From: Streptomyces sp. NRRL WC-3549
GTDB taxonomy: Bacteria > Actinomycetota > Actinomycetes > Streptomycetales > Streptomycetaceae
NCBI RefSeq assembly: GCF_000721935.1
Contig: NZ_KL585414.1
Span: forward strand, 101,960-108,840
Length of the DNA stretch: 6,881 nt
Reading direction: 5' to 3'
Positions 1 to 5,493 of the stretch are shown one piece after another. The notes below the pieces were generated by a model. The model was not told the DNA's origin. It did no database searches and saw only the letters and a program-made list of their open reading frames with translations. Made by a program: the position numbers and the translations under genes. Numbering within the stretch: the stretch's first letter is position 1; each line of letters opens with the position of its first letter.

Positions 1-759
1 GGCCTCGCCATGGGAATCGGTGGGCCCGCGGCCGCCTTCACCGTTGCCGGACTGCTCATCGCCCTGTCCCTGCCACTCCTGCTGACCATGCGGATACGCC
101 CCCTCGTGGCGCCCGTCACGGAGCGGCCGGAGCCCGGCACCGCGCGGCAGGACCTGCTCGACGGCCTGCGCTACATCCGCCGCCACCGCCTCATCGGCCC
201 GCTCGTCGCCGTCGGCGCCATCTGCGAACTCGGCCTCACCGGCACCCTCAACGTCGGCATGGTGCTCCTCAACGCCGAACGCGGCTGGGGTCCTTCCGGC
301 TACGGCTGGATCGTCAGCAGCTTCAGCGCAGGAGCTGCGGCCAGCGCCGCGCTCCTCGCGATCGCCGGTTGGCTGCCGCGCGCCGGCCTGATGATGGCCG
401 GGACGCTACTCGCGGGCTGCGCAGGTGCGGCCACGATCGCTCTGGTGCCGACCATGTGGCTAGCAGCGGTGCTGGCTGCGGCCGTCGGACTGTGTGCCGG
501 CGTCTTCGGCAGCCTGGACACCGCCCTCATCCAGACCGCTACAGACCCGGCCTATCTGGGCCGGGTCACCTCCGTCGTCATGCTCACCATGGTCGGCCTC
601 GCCCCCCTCAGCTATCCGCTGGTCGGTGCCGCCATCGGAGCCTGGGGCGCCGCCCCGGTGTTCGTCGCCTGCGGCATCTTCGCCGGCCTGGGTGTGGCCA
701 TCGCCCTGGCCTCCGACGCGGTGCGACAGGCCGAACTCCCCCGGCAACGGCCAGTGTGA
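1..759 (+). CDS. MFS transporter, C-terminal half (partial, runs off left edge)
   Basis: The reading frame is open from base 1, so the ATG at 10 is probably internal. The visible 252 residues hold one hydrophobic segment near the left edge, then a basic cytoplasmic loop (about residues 32-67, including GLRYIRRHRL), then six further hydrophobic segments, ending in a short polar tail and TGA. That matches TM6, the central loop and TM7-12 of a 12-TM major facilitator superfamily exporter. The loop followed by a short basic helix resembles the MFS_3 (enterobactin-exporter-like) group. The expected role is proton-driven efflux of a small molecule across the cytoplasmic membrane; the substrate cannot be read from this half. 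No gene follows closely on the same strand, so it is the last gene of its unit. The family call is firm; the subfamily is inferred. Confidence 0.88.
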   Translation, partial: GLAMGIGGPAAAFTVAGLLIALSLPLLLTMRIRPLVAPVTERPEPGTARQDLLDGLRYIRRHRLIGPLVAVGAICELGLTGTLNVGMVLLNAERGWGPSGYGWIVSSFSAGAAASAALLAIAGWLPRAGLMMAGTLLAGCAGAATIALVPTMWLAAVLAAAVGLCAGVFGSLDTALIQTATDPAYLGRVTSVVMLTMVGLAPLSYPLVGAAIGAWGAAPVFVACGIFAGLGVAIALASDAVRQAELPRQRPV

Positions 760-798
760 CGGGCTGACCACCCAGCCGCAGCCCAAGGGACAGCCCGT
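759..798 (+). terminator. possible weak terminator after the MFS gene
   Basis: ACGGGCTG (759-766, overlapping the last base of the stop codon) is the exact reverse complement of CAGCCCGT (791-798), with a 24-nt loop. No T-tract follows. Streptomycete terminators often lack one, but the loop is long and 8-bp matches are easy to find in GC-rich DNA, so this is tentative. Confidence 0.3.
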
Positions 799-834
799 GT
801 CAGCGGCCGGCCGTCGACCCTCGACGAGCTGCGA

Positions 835-1045
835 TCACTCGCCCGTCCACACCGTCCGGATCGCGCAGTGCCCCCAGCCTCCGGGAAGGTACGGCCCGCC
901 CACCCGCCGGACACGCGCCGTGAGTCACCCGAGCGCCGTCCAGGTGGAAGCCGTCGGGATCGGTCTCGTAGGCGGAGGCGGAGGCCGAGCCCGCAGCCAG
1001 CAGCCAGCAGCCAGCAGCCAGCAGCCAGCAGCCAGCAGCCAGCAC
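835..1045 (-). pseudogene. possible frameshifted remnant of a small secreted protein
   Basis: On the minus strand, from GTG at 1043-1045, the frame reads a hydrophobic stretch built from LLAAGCW repeats. It then gives an Ala/Ser-rich segment ending ASASA, followed by YETDPDGFHLDG. The codons from the ASASA segment to the last of these residues end almost all in C or G, as in real Streptomyces genes. After about 921-935 that frame loses its coding character, while a neighbouring frame becomes coding-like, reads RVGGPYLPGGWGHCAIRTVW, and stops with TGA at 835-837. The simplest reading is a short exported protein (signal peptide plus about 45 residues) broken by one frameshift. No convincing ribosome binding site precedes the GTG. 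I do not recognise the family, and a chance ORF in GC-rich DNA remains possible. Confidence 0.33.
994..1044. repeat. heptanucleotide tandem repeat, (CAGCCAG) x 7.3
   Basis: Seven perfect, uninterrupted head-to-tail copies of CAGCCAG run from 994 to 1042, plus a partial CA. Because 7 is not a multiple of 3, gain or loss of one unit shifts any reading frame crossing it. Read on the minus strand, it codes for the LLAAGCW stretch that forms the hydrophobic core of the putative signal peptide of the remnant at 835-1045. The perfection of the copies suggests recent expansion by replication slippage. Confidence 0.95.
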
Positions 1046-1226
1046 AATGGTGATGGCCGGAGCTGACCTACGACGGGCTGCGGGCAGCCGAGGGGAAGGG
1101 CGGCGGAGGCGGACGCCGGCCGGCCGGCTCCGCCACCCGCCTGGTCACCGGGGCTGGAGGAACCTGGAGCCGCTCCCCCTGGGCAGAGGCGACCGGCCGA
1201 CACCCGATGACGCCCGCAGTCGATGC
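1046..1226. other. intergenic stretch with no supportable gene
   Basis: GC-rich sequence between the heptanucleotide repeat and the LPMO promoter. Frames are open on both strands, but their translations are Arg/Pro/Gly-rich and show no consistent codon bias or recognisable motif. No tRNA-like or ncRNA-like fold was noticed. It may hold decayed remnants of neighbouring genes. Confidence 0.5.
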
Positions 1227-1246
1227 CGTGTCACATGCTTGACACG
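1227..1246. promoter_or_regulatory. inverted repeat overlapping the -35 box (possible second operator)
   Basis: CGTGTCA (1227-1233) and TGACACG (1240-1246) are exact reverse complements separated by 6 nt, giving a 20-bp dyad. The right arm contains most of the TTGACA -35 hexamer (1239-1244). The size and placement suit a dimeric repressor or activator. It is not a DasR site, and I cannot assign a regulator. Confidence 0.45.
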
Positions 1247-1266
1247 AACACGTCCGCTTGTATGGT
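1239..1266 (+). promoter_or_regulatory. predicted promoter of the LPMO gene
   Basis: A perfect TTGACA -35 box (1239-1244) is followed after 16 nt by TATGGT (1261-1266), a four-of-six match to the vegetative -10 hexamer TATAAT. Transcription would start near 1273, leaving a leader of about 185 nt before the ATG at 1459. The overlap with a dre operator at the -10 end is the arrangement known for DasR-regulated chitin genes in Streptomyces and supports this call over other AT-richer spots. Confidence 0.65.
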
Positions 1267-1274
1267 CTAGTCCA
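1263..1274. promoter_or_regulatory. DasR-responsive element (dre), chitin/GlcNAc control
   Basis: TGGTCTAGTCCA matches the palindromic core TGGTCTAGACCA of the streptomycete dre at 11 of 12 positions. DasR is the GntR-family regulator of N-acetylglucosamine and chitin metabolism. It releases such sites when phosphorylated aminosugars accumulate, inducing chitinases and chitin-binding proteins. Here the site overlaps the -10 box of the promoter upstream of a secreted chitin-active LPMO, exactly where such control is expected. The site is seen in the sequence; DasR binding is inferred from the family. Confidence 0.8.
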
Positions 1275-1395
1275 ACAGAACTCGCCGCTCCGCTTCCGGA
1301 GTTGGGCCCTGTCGGCATCTCCGCACGCCGACGAGGACGGCGAGTGCGCGTGACCTTCGCGCTTCTTGGCCCCACCCAGAGGCCGTACCCGGCAC

Positions 1396-1423
1396 GTGCG
1401 GTCACCCCCACATATGACCGCAC
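1396..1423 (+). promoter_or_regulatory. hairpin/inverted repeat in the LPMO leader
   Basis: GTGCGGTCA (1396-1404) and TGACCGCAC (1415-1423) are perfect 9-bp complementary arms around a 10-nt spacer. The element ends 22 nt before the GAAGGAG ribosome binding site of the LPMO gene. In RNA it would form a stable stem-loop in the 5' leader; as DNA it could be an operator. It is not followed by T residues, so it is not an ordinary terminator. Confidence 0.55.
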
Positions 1424-1445
1424 ACGCCCCGGAGCGGCCTGATGT

Positions 1446-1452
1446 GAAGGAG
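1446..1452 (+). promoter_or_regulatory. ribosome binding site fixing the LPMO start
   Basis: GAAGGAG lies 6 nt before ATG 1459 and is a strong Shine-Dalgarno match. It decides the start: the frame is also open upstream to 1366, but only ATG 1459 puts a basic n-region and a hydrophobic core in the correct place for a signal peptide. Confidence 0.85.
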
Positions 1453-1458
1453 TTCCGT

Positions 1459-1977
1459 ATGCACACCAGCAGGAAGACAGCGGCACTGATCGGTGCGGCC
1501 CTGGCCCCCGTCATCGCGATCAGTCTGCCCGCCGGGTCGGCGAGCGCCCACGGCTACATCTCGGATCCGCCCAGTCGGCAGGCTCAGTGCGCCGCGGGAA
1601 CGGTGTCTTGCGGGGACATCACGTACGAACCCCAGAGCGTCGAAGGGCCCAAGGGCCTGACCAGTTGCAGCGGCGGGAACAGCCGCTTCGCGGAGCTCGA
1701 CGACGACAGCAAGGGCTGGGCCGTCACCCCGGTCCCGAAGAACACGACGTTCTCCTGGAAGCTCACCGCTCAGCACTCCACCAGCACCTGGGAGTACTAC
1801 GTCGGCGGTCAGCGGATCGCTGTGTTCGACGACGGCGGCGCCAAGCCGGGCGCCGTGGTGAACCACGAGGTCGACTTCGGCGGCGTCACAGGACAGCAGA
1901 AGGTGCTCGCCGTGTGGAACGTGGCCGACACCGACAACGCGTTCTACGCCTGCATCGACGTCAACGTCGGCGCCTGA
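1459..1977 (+). CDS. chb: small secreted chitin-active AA10 LPMO (CHB3-like chitin-binding protein)
   Basis: A 172-residue precursor. Residues 1-30 form a signal peptide (MHTSRK n-region, hydrophobic core, ASA cleavage site), giving a mature protein of 142 residues that starts with His31. That exposed N-terminal His and His106 (in TAQHSTSTWEYY) form the copper histidine brace of family AA10. Phe162 in NAFYACIDV is the expected axial residue. YEPQSVEGPKG (from Tyr56) is the substrate-surface motif of chitin-active members. Four cysteines (44, 51, 70, 165) can make two disulfides. AA10 enzymes oxidatively cleave crystalline polysaccharide, here chitin, outside the cell and boost chitinases. There is no linker or extra carbohydrate-binding module, so this is the minimal single-domain type, of similar size to Streptomyces CHB3. 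The dre-controlled promoter upstream and the chitinase remnant downstream fit a chitin locus. All key residues are intact, so it is probably active. Confidence 0.96.
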   Translation: MHTSRKTAALIGAALAPVIAISLPAGSASAHGYISDPPSRQAQCAAGTVSCGDITYEPQSVEGPKGLTSCSGGNSRFAELDDDSKGWAVTPVPKNTTFSWKLTAQHSTSTWEYYVGGQRIAVFDDGGAKPGAVVNHEVDFGGVTGQQKVLAVWNVADTDNAFYACIDVNVGA

Positions 1978-2008
1978 CGCATCGAGTGGGGCGAGGCCGG
2001 AGAGCGGT

Positions 2009-2056
2009 GCCCCCTCCCGGGTCTGCCGACCTCGCCCGATCTCGGGAGGGGGCTTT
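2009..2056 (+). terminator. terminator of the LPMO gene
   Basis: GCCCCCTCCCG (2009-2019) pairs perfectly with CGGGAGGGGGC (2043-2053); two further inner pairs are possible (G-U, then G-C). The stem is followed at once by TTT (2054-2056). It begins 31 nt after the LPMO stop codon. The stem is very stable; the loop is about 20 nt. The 3' arm is shared with a second hairpin just downstream. Confidence 0.7.
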
Positions 2057-2078
2057 GCACGACAAGCCCCCTCCCGAG
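2041..2078. repeat. 15-bp inverted repeat sharing an arm with the LPMO terminator
   Basis: CTCGGGAGGGGGCTT (2041-2055) and AAGCCCCCTCCCGAG (2064-2078) are perfect reverse complements around an 8-nt loop. The first arm is also the 3' arm of the hairpin at 2009-2056, so the motif GCCCCCTCCCG occurs twice in direct orientation flanking one inverted copy. The two stems cannot form at the same time. The second hairpin ends 24 nt before the AGGAG motif of the GH19 remnant. Confidence 0.85.
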
Positions 2079-2115
2079 TTCCCGCCCGCCTCGCCTTCGT
2101 CCAGGAGTCGCCCTC

Positions 2116-2367
2116 GTGCAGTCCCGCGAACTCGCACTCCTGGCCGCCACCGGTGCGGCCGCCACCCTCTGACCCTGGTCCTCGCTCCGACAGCGGTCGC
2201 CCAGAAAGCGGGCGCGCGGTCCACGGCCGCCGAGTTCGTGCTCTCCGAGCACAGTTCGACGAGATGTTCCCGAGCGGTGGCAACCCGGACAGGTGCAGAG
2301 CCGTATCGACATCCACGAGCGCTTCACCCAGGTTCTGGCCGTCGAGCCCGGCGAGGGCCTCAGCTGC
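2116..2367 (+). pseudogene. degraded GH19 chitinase (core deleted, frameshifted)
   Basis: An AGGAG box (2103-2107) lies 8 nt before GTG 2116. The first frame reads VQSRELALLAATGAAATL, then TGA (2170-2172). The next frame, from 2169, continues a signal peptide (TLVLAPTAVAQ) and EFVLSE. A third frame gives QFDEMFPS, then GGNP. The last frame gives VQSRIDIHERFTQVL and EPGEGLSC (Cys codon 2365-2367). EFVLSE-x-QFDEMFP is the start, and GGNPGQVQSRID...ERFTQ...LSC the end, of streptomycete GH19 chitinase catalytic domains (about 200 residues). About 170 residues between MFPS and GGNP are absent, including the HETGG region with the catalytic Glu. Each of the three frame changes (near 2169, 2250 and 2288) is explained by loss of one nucleotide. 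The usual stop after LSC is now TGG. It cannot make an active enzyme. The family identification is from recall of conserved blocks. Confidence 0.82.
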
Positions 2368-2437
2368 TGGCAGACCCTGAAGGAGGTTTCCGGCGGCCGT
2401 CGCCGCCTGTTCGCGGTGGATGTGGGCGGCCGGACTC

Positions 2438-2475
2438 TGCTTCACGTCCCGTCGGCGCCGACGGGACGTGAAGCA
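2438..2475. terminator. perfect 38-nt palindrome between convergent units (probable bidirectional terminator)
   Basis: TGCTTCACGTCCCGTCGGC (2438-2456) is followed directly by its exact reverse complement (2457-2475): 19-bp arms with no spacer. Any transcript from either strand would form a long hairpin with a minimal loop. It sits 62 nt beyond the stop codon of the minus-strand TPR gene and 70 nt after the end of the GH19 remnant, the right place for a two-way terminator. There is no T-tract on either side. Confidence 0.7.
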
Positions 2476-2536
2476 CCCGCGTCCGGCGCTCGGCGTACGT
2501 GCGCCCCGTGCGCCCGGCCGTCCGCGGGGGCGGCCG

Positions 2537-5479
2537 TCACTCCTCGTCGCGCAGCCGGGCCACCAGAGAGGTCAGGGGCTCGGTCATCTCCGTGTGGCCG
2601 AGAGCGGTCAGGCGGGAGGCCCCCGCGTCGAGCCGGGCGATGGCGGGGTCGGCGCGTTCCAGGTAGATGCCCTCCACTGCGCCCGCGAGGCGTACGCACT
2701 CGGCCCACTCGCGGGCAATGCCCGCCTCCGTCCCCGGCTCGCCGAGCAGGGCGAGGGCCTCGTCGAGGGCGGCCAAGGCGTCCTCGTACGCGCCGGCGTA
2801 GGCGTTGACCCGTCCGTGTTCGTAGGCGAGGGCGGCGTCCAGGGGGCGGCCCTGAGCCTCGTACCCGGCGGCGCGGGCCTCGTCGGCGATGCGGCCGGCG
2901 TCGGATAGGAAGGCGAGGGCGCCGGCGAGTCCGTCGGCCTTCTCTCGCTGGGCCTGGAGGCGGGCGAGTTCGCGCAGGCAACTGCTGAGCTGCTCGTAGC
3001 GGGGGGATTTCGCGTGGGCGGCGATCGCCTGGTCCGCTACCTCGCGGGCCCGGCCGAACTCGCCGGTCTCGCCGGTCTCGCCGAGGAGTGTCGCTGTCTC
3101 CGCGACGATCATGGCGTGGCTGCCCGGGTCGTCGTCCCAGCCGGCCGACTCGGCCGCCAGGGAGACGAACTCCGCGGTCGCCGCCTTGGCGTCCTCCCCC
3201 TCGCGCAGGGCGCGGGCACGGGTCAGGCGCAGCTGGGCCACGAGGCGATCGTCCAACTCCCCGTTCACGACATCCGGTTCGGACAGGAGGGAGTCGAGCA
3301 GGGCGATGCAGTCCTCGACGCGGCCCAGATCCAGACTGAGCTGGGCCGCGTTGCTGTAGGCGCAGAACGCGTCGGTGCGGCTGCCGTGGCGCAGGTCCAG
3401 TTCCGCCGAGCACGTCAGGTGGCGCAGTGCCTCGTCGGGGCGGCCCAGGTGCATGCACGCCCCGGCCAGGTCGGTGTGGAGGCGAGCGGCGTCGACCGCG
3501 TCGGCGGGCCAGTCGGCGGCGAGGCGCAGCCCTTCGGTCAGGTCCGCGTGCGCCTGCTGGACGTCTCCGAGGCCGAGCTGGAGCCGGCCGCGCAGGGAGA
3601 GCGTACGGGGCAGGTGCCAGGCGGGGCCGTGCTCCCTCAGCCGGTGGAGGAGTGCGCCGATCTCGGTGACCGCGGCGGGCAGGTCGCCGGTGAGGGCGTG
3701 GGTACTGCACCGCAGGGCCTCGGCGCCGGAGATCTGGCCGATGATGTCGTGACGGGTGGCGAACTCGTGCAGCAGGTCCGCCTCGGCGAGGACCGGGGCG
3801 GCGTGTTCCTCGTTCCCCGACGTCTGCAGGCGCAGGCCGAGAGCGGTCGCCCGCAGCCGCAGCAGGCGGGCCTCCTGGTAAGGGGTGAGACCGGGGGTCT
3901 CCTCGTGCAGGCGGACCATGGCCGCGTGGGCGGCGGTCAGCGCGGCCACCTTCGCCTCGGTCCTGTCACCGTCCTCCGCCGGGATCTCCGCGGAGGCGAG
4001 CGACGCACAGGCACGGGCGACCGCCGCATGGCCCGGCAGACCGGCGTCCTCGTAGAGGCCCGCGCCCTCTTCGTAGCGCGCGGCGGCAACGGAGTGCTCG
4101 TCCTTCTCCCCTGCCCGGTTCGCCTCGTCCGCCACCAGGTCCGCGCGCAGGTGCAGGAGCGTGCCCACCGCCGGGTCGTCGGGGTGGGTGTAGTCGCGGG
4201 CGGTGGCGAGGGTACGCAGCCGCGCCCAGCAGGCCCGGGCGTCCGGGTGCCCCGCCTCGTCCAGGGCCCGCGCCCGCAGGATGAGTTCCGACAGCGACTC
4301 GGAGTCACCGGTGGCCTCGCGAACGGCGGGCGCGGTGGTGGGGGCGGCCGGGGCGAGGTCGTCGAAGCCGCGGGTGCGCAGGGTCAGTTCCAGCGCGTCC
4401 AGGAGCGGGGCGCGGTCGAGGCGGGCCCTGCGACGGTCGGTGTGGGCGGTGGTCCCGTTGCGGGTGTCGAAGCGGGCGGCGAGGTCGCCGGCGCGGTTCT
4501 CCACCTCGGCGCGCAGGGCGGTGACCGTCCAGGTACGGCCGGCGTGTCCGGCGGCGGGCAGTTCGCCGTGGCCGAGGAGTTCGACGCGCCGGAGGAGGAC
4601 CTCCACACCGGTGAGGAAGTGGAACAGGTCCAGCGGTGACTCCACCTCGTCGAGCAGGCCCCGGTTCTCGGCGAGCAGTTCCAGGCCGCGTGCCTCGTTG
4701 CCGGTCAGCGCGCAGAACTCCAGGTGCCGGCCGACCTCTCCGGCCATCGAGGGGTTGCGGCGGCAGGCGCGGTAGCCGGAGAGGTGCAGTGTGCGGGCCT
4801 CGTCGGTGCGGCCGGTGCGCAGCAGGGGCAGCAGCGCGTAGGACGCGGAGCGGGCCGGCTCCTCCTGGCAGGAGGCCTGCCCGGCCAGGACCGGTTCCCA
4901 GGCGCGCAGGGCCCGCTCGTCGTCGCCCGCCGTGAGGTGGTGGAGGGCGCGCTCGCAGATCTCGCAGGCCTCGCAGTCGCTGAGCTGGGTGCGGGCGCGT
5001 GCCGCCCACAGCTCGTAGGCGAGGGCGGTGTCCTCGCCGATGTGGGCGGCGAGCTGGTACGCCTGTCCGTAGTACGGCTGGAGGCCCAGGCCGGCCTTCT
5101 CGTACCGGGCGCGCATCTCCGTGAGCCACTGCCGCAGGCCGGCCAGCGGTATCTCGGGGAGGGCGCGCAGGGCGTTGGCCACCCACTTGAACCGCCAGAA
5201 CAGCATGTGGCGCAGGCGTTCGTCGAAGACGTCGGGCTGCTCGTCGAAGAGGGTGAGCAGGCGGGCGAAGACCACGGGCGACTTGCGGGGTTCGGAGCCG
5301 TAGGTGTACGCCTCCTGAAGTTCGAGGAGCGCCCGGACGAGCGGGATCGGTTCGGCGAACTGTTCGGCCGCCTCGACGAGTTCCTCGGCGGTGACGGTGC
5401 GGGTGCGGCCGTAGGGGCGCCGGTCGTTCTCCTGGAGCGCCTGGTACAGCTCGTCGGTGGTCTGGGGCGGGGTCGGCAT
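2537..5479 (-). CDS. large TPR-repeat protein, partner of the Hsp90-family gene
   Basis: A 980-residue, apparently soluble, all-helical protein with no signal peptide and no TM segments. The frame is open upstream to 5728, but that part is an Arg/Pro-rich shadow of the Hsp90 gene. ATG 5479 is chosen because an AAGGA box (5489-5493) lies 9 nt ahead and codon bias begins there. The N-terminal ~160 residues (ELYQALQENDRRPYG; MLFWRFKWVANALRALPEIP) look like a distinct conserved head. Residues 169-181 hold C-x2-C-x2-C-x4-HH. TPR-like helical pairs are clearest around 185-240, 625-735 (LHTDLAGACMHLGRPDEALRHL) and 875-912 (HGRVNAYAGAYEDALAALDE). No catalytic motif is visible. It starts 2 nt after the upstream Hsp90 stop, so the two are co-translated. 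By analogy with TPR co-chaperones it may bind the chaperone or its clients; this is inference. Confidence 0.9.
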   Translation of the reverse strand: MPTPPQTTDELYQALQENDRRPYGRTRTVTAEELVEAAEQFAEPIPLVRALLELQEAYTYGSEPRKSPVVFARLLTLFDEQPDVFDERLRHMLFWRFKWVANALRALPEIPLAGLRQWLTEMRARYEKAGLGLQPYYGQAYQLAAHIGEDTALAYELWAARARTQLSDCEACEICERALHHLTAGDDERALRAWEPVLAGQASCQEEPARSASYALLPLLRTGRTDEARTLHLSGYRACRRNPSMAGEVGRHLEFCALTGNEARGLELLAENRGLLDEVESPLDLFHFLTGVEVLLRRVELLGHGELPAAGHAGRTWTVTALRAEVENRAGDLAARFDTRNGTTAHTDRRRARLDRAPLLDALELTLRTRGFDDLAPAAPTTAPAVREATGDSESLSELILRARALDEAGHPDARACWARLRTLATARDYTHPDDPAVGTLLHLRADLVADEANRAGEKDEHSVAAARYEEGAGLYEDAGLPGHAAVARACASLASAEIPAEDGDRTEAKVAALTAAHAAMVRLHEETPGLTPYQEARLLRLRATALGLRLQTSGNEEHAAPVLAEADLLHEFATRHDIIGQISGAEALRCSTHALTGDLPAAVTEIGALLHRLREHGPAWHLPRTLSLRGRLQLGLGDVQQAHADLTEGLRLAADWPADAVDAARLHTDLAGACMHLGRPDEALRHLTCSAELDLRHGSRTDAFCAYSNAAQLSLDLGRVEDCIALLDSLLSEPDVVNGELDDRLVAQLRLTRARALREGEDAKAATAEFVSLAAESAGWDDDPGSHAMIVAETATLLGETGETGEFGRAREVADQAIAAHAKSPRYEQLSSCLRELARLQAQREKADGLAGALAFLSDAGRIADEARAAGYEAQGRPLDAALAYEHGRVNAYAGAYEDALAALDEALALLGEPGTEAGIAREWAECVRLAGAVEGIYLERADPAIARLDAGASRLTALGHTEMTEPLTSLVARLRDEE

Positions 5480-5493
5480 CGTCAGCTGTCCTT
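5480..5493 (-). promoter_or_regulatory. translational coupling site between the Hsp90 and TPR genes
   Basis: On the minus strand the ribosome binding site AAGGA (5489-5493) lies inside the last codons of the Hsp90 gene. The Hsp90 stop TGA occupies 5484-5482, and the TPR start ATG 5479-5477 follows after two bases. A ribosome finishing the first gene can restart directly, which favours a fixed ratio of the two products. Confidence 0.8.

Noticed and set aside
1047..1442. 131-residue plus-strand ORF across the LPMO promoter
   Set aside because: It would cross the promoter, dre and leader hairpin, and its translation is Arg-rich without motifs.
1402..2445. 347-residue minus-strand ORF opposite the LPMO and GH19 remnant
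   Set aside because: It is a shadow of the LPMO gene: no family motif, and it runs through terminator hairpins and a pseudogene.
2515..2536. CGGCCG arms just past the TPR stop as a terminator
   Set aside because: Six-base GC arms are expected by chance here, and the 38-nt palindrome nearby is a far better candidate.
2293..2808. 171-residue plus-strand ORF starting at the GH19 C-terminal block
   Set aside because: Only the first 25 residues are GH19-like; the rest is read-through past the lost stop, across the palindrome and into the antisense of the TPR gene.
3062..3083. Short 9-bp repeat (CGCCGGTCT) within the TPR gene
   Set aside because: Only about 2.5 copies, in frame (Gly-Glu-Thr repeats) and explained as ordinary local duplication in a linker.
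2442..3710. 422-residue minus-strand ORF overlapping the 3' part of the TPR gene
   Set aside because: Arg/Pro-rich frame of the same strand as the TPR gene but in the wrong phase; no ribosome binding site or motif.
3014..4639. 541-residue plus-strand ORF antisense to the TPR gene
   Set aside because: Its Val/Gly/Arg-rich, low-complexity translation is a codon-position shadow of the TPR gene in GC-rich DNA; the opposite strand has proper codon bias, a ribosome binding site and a recognisable fold.
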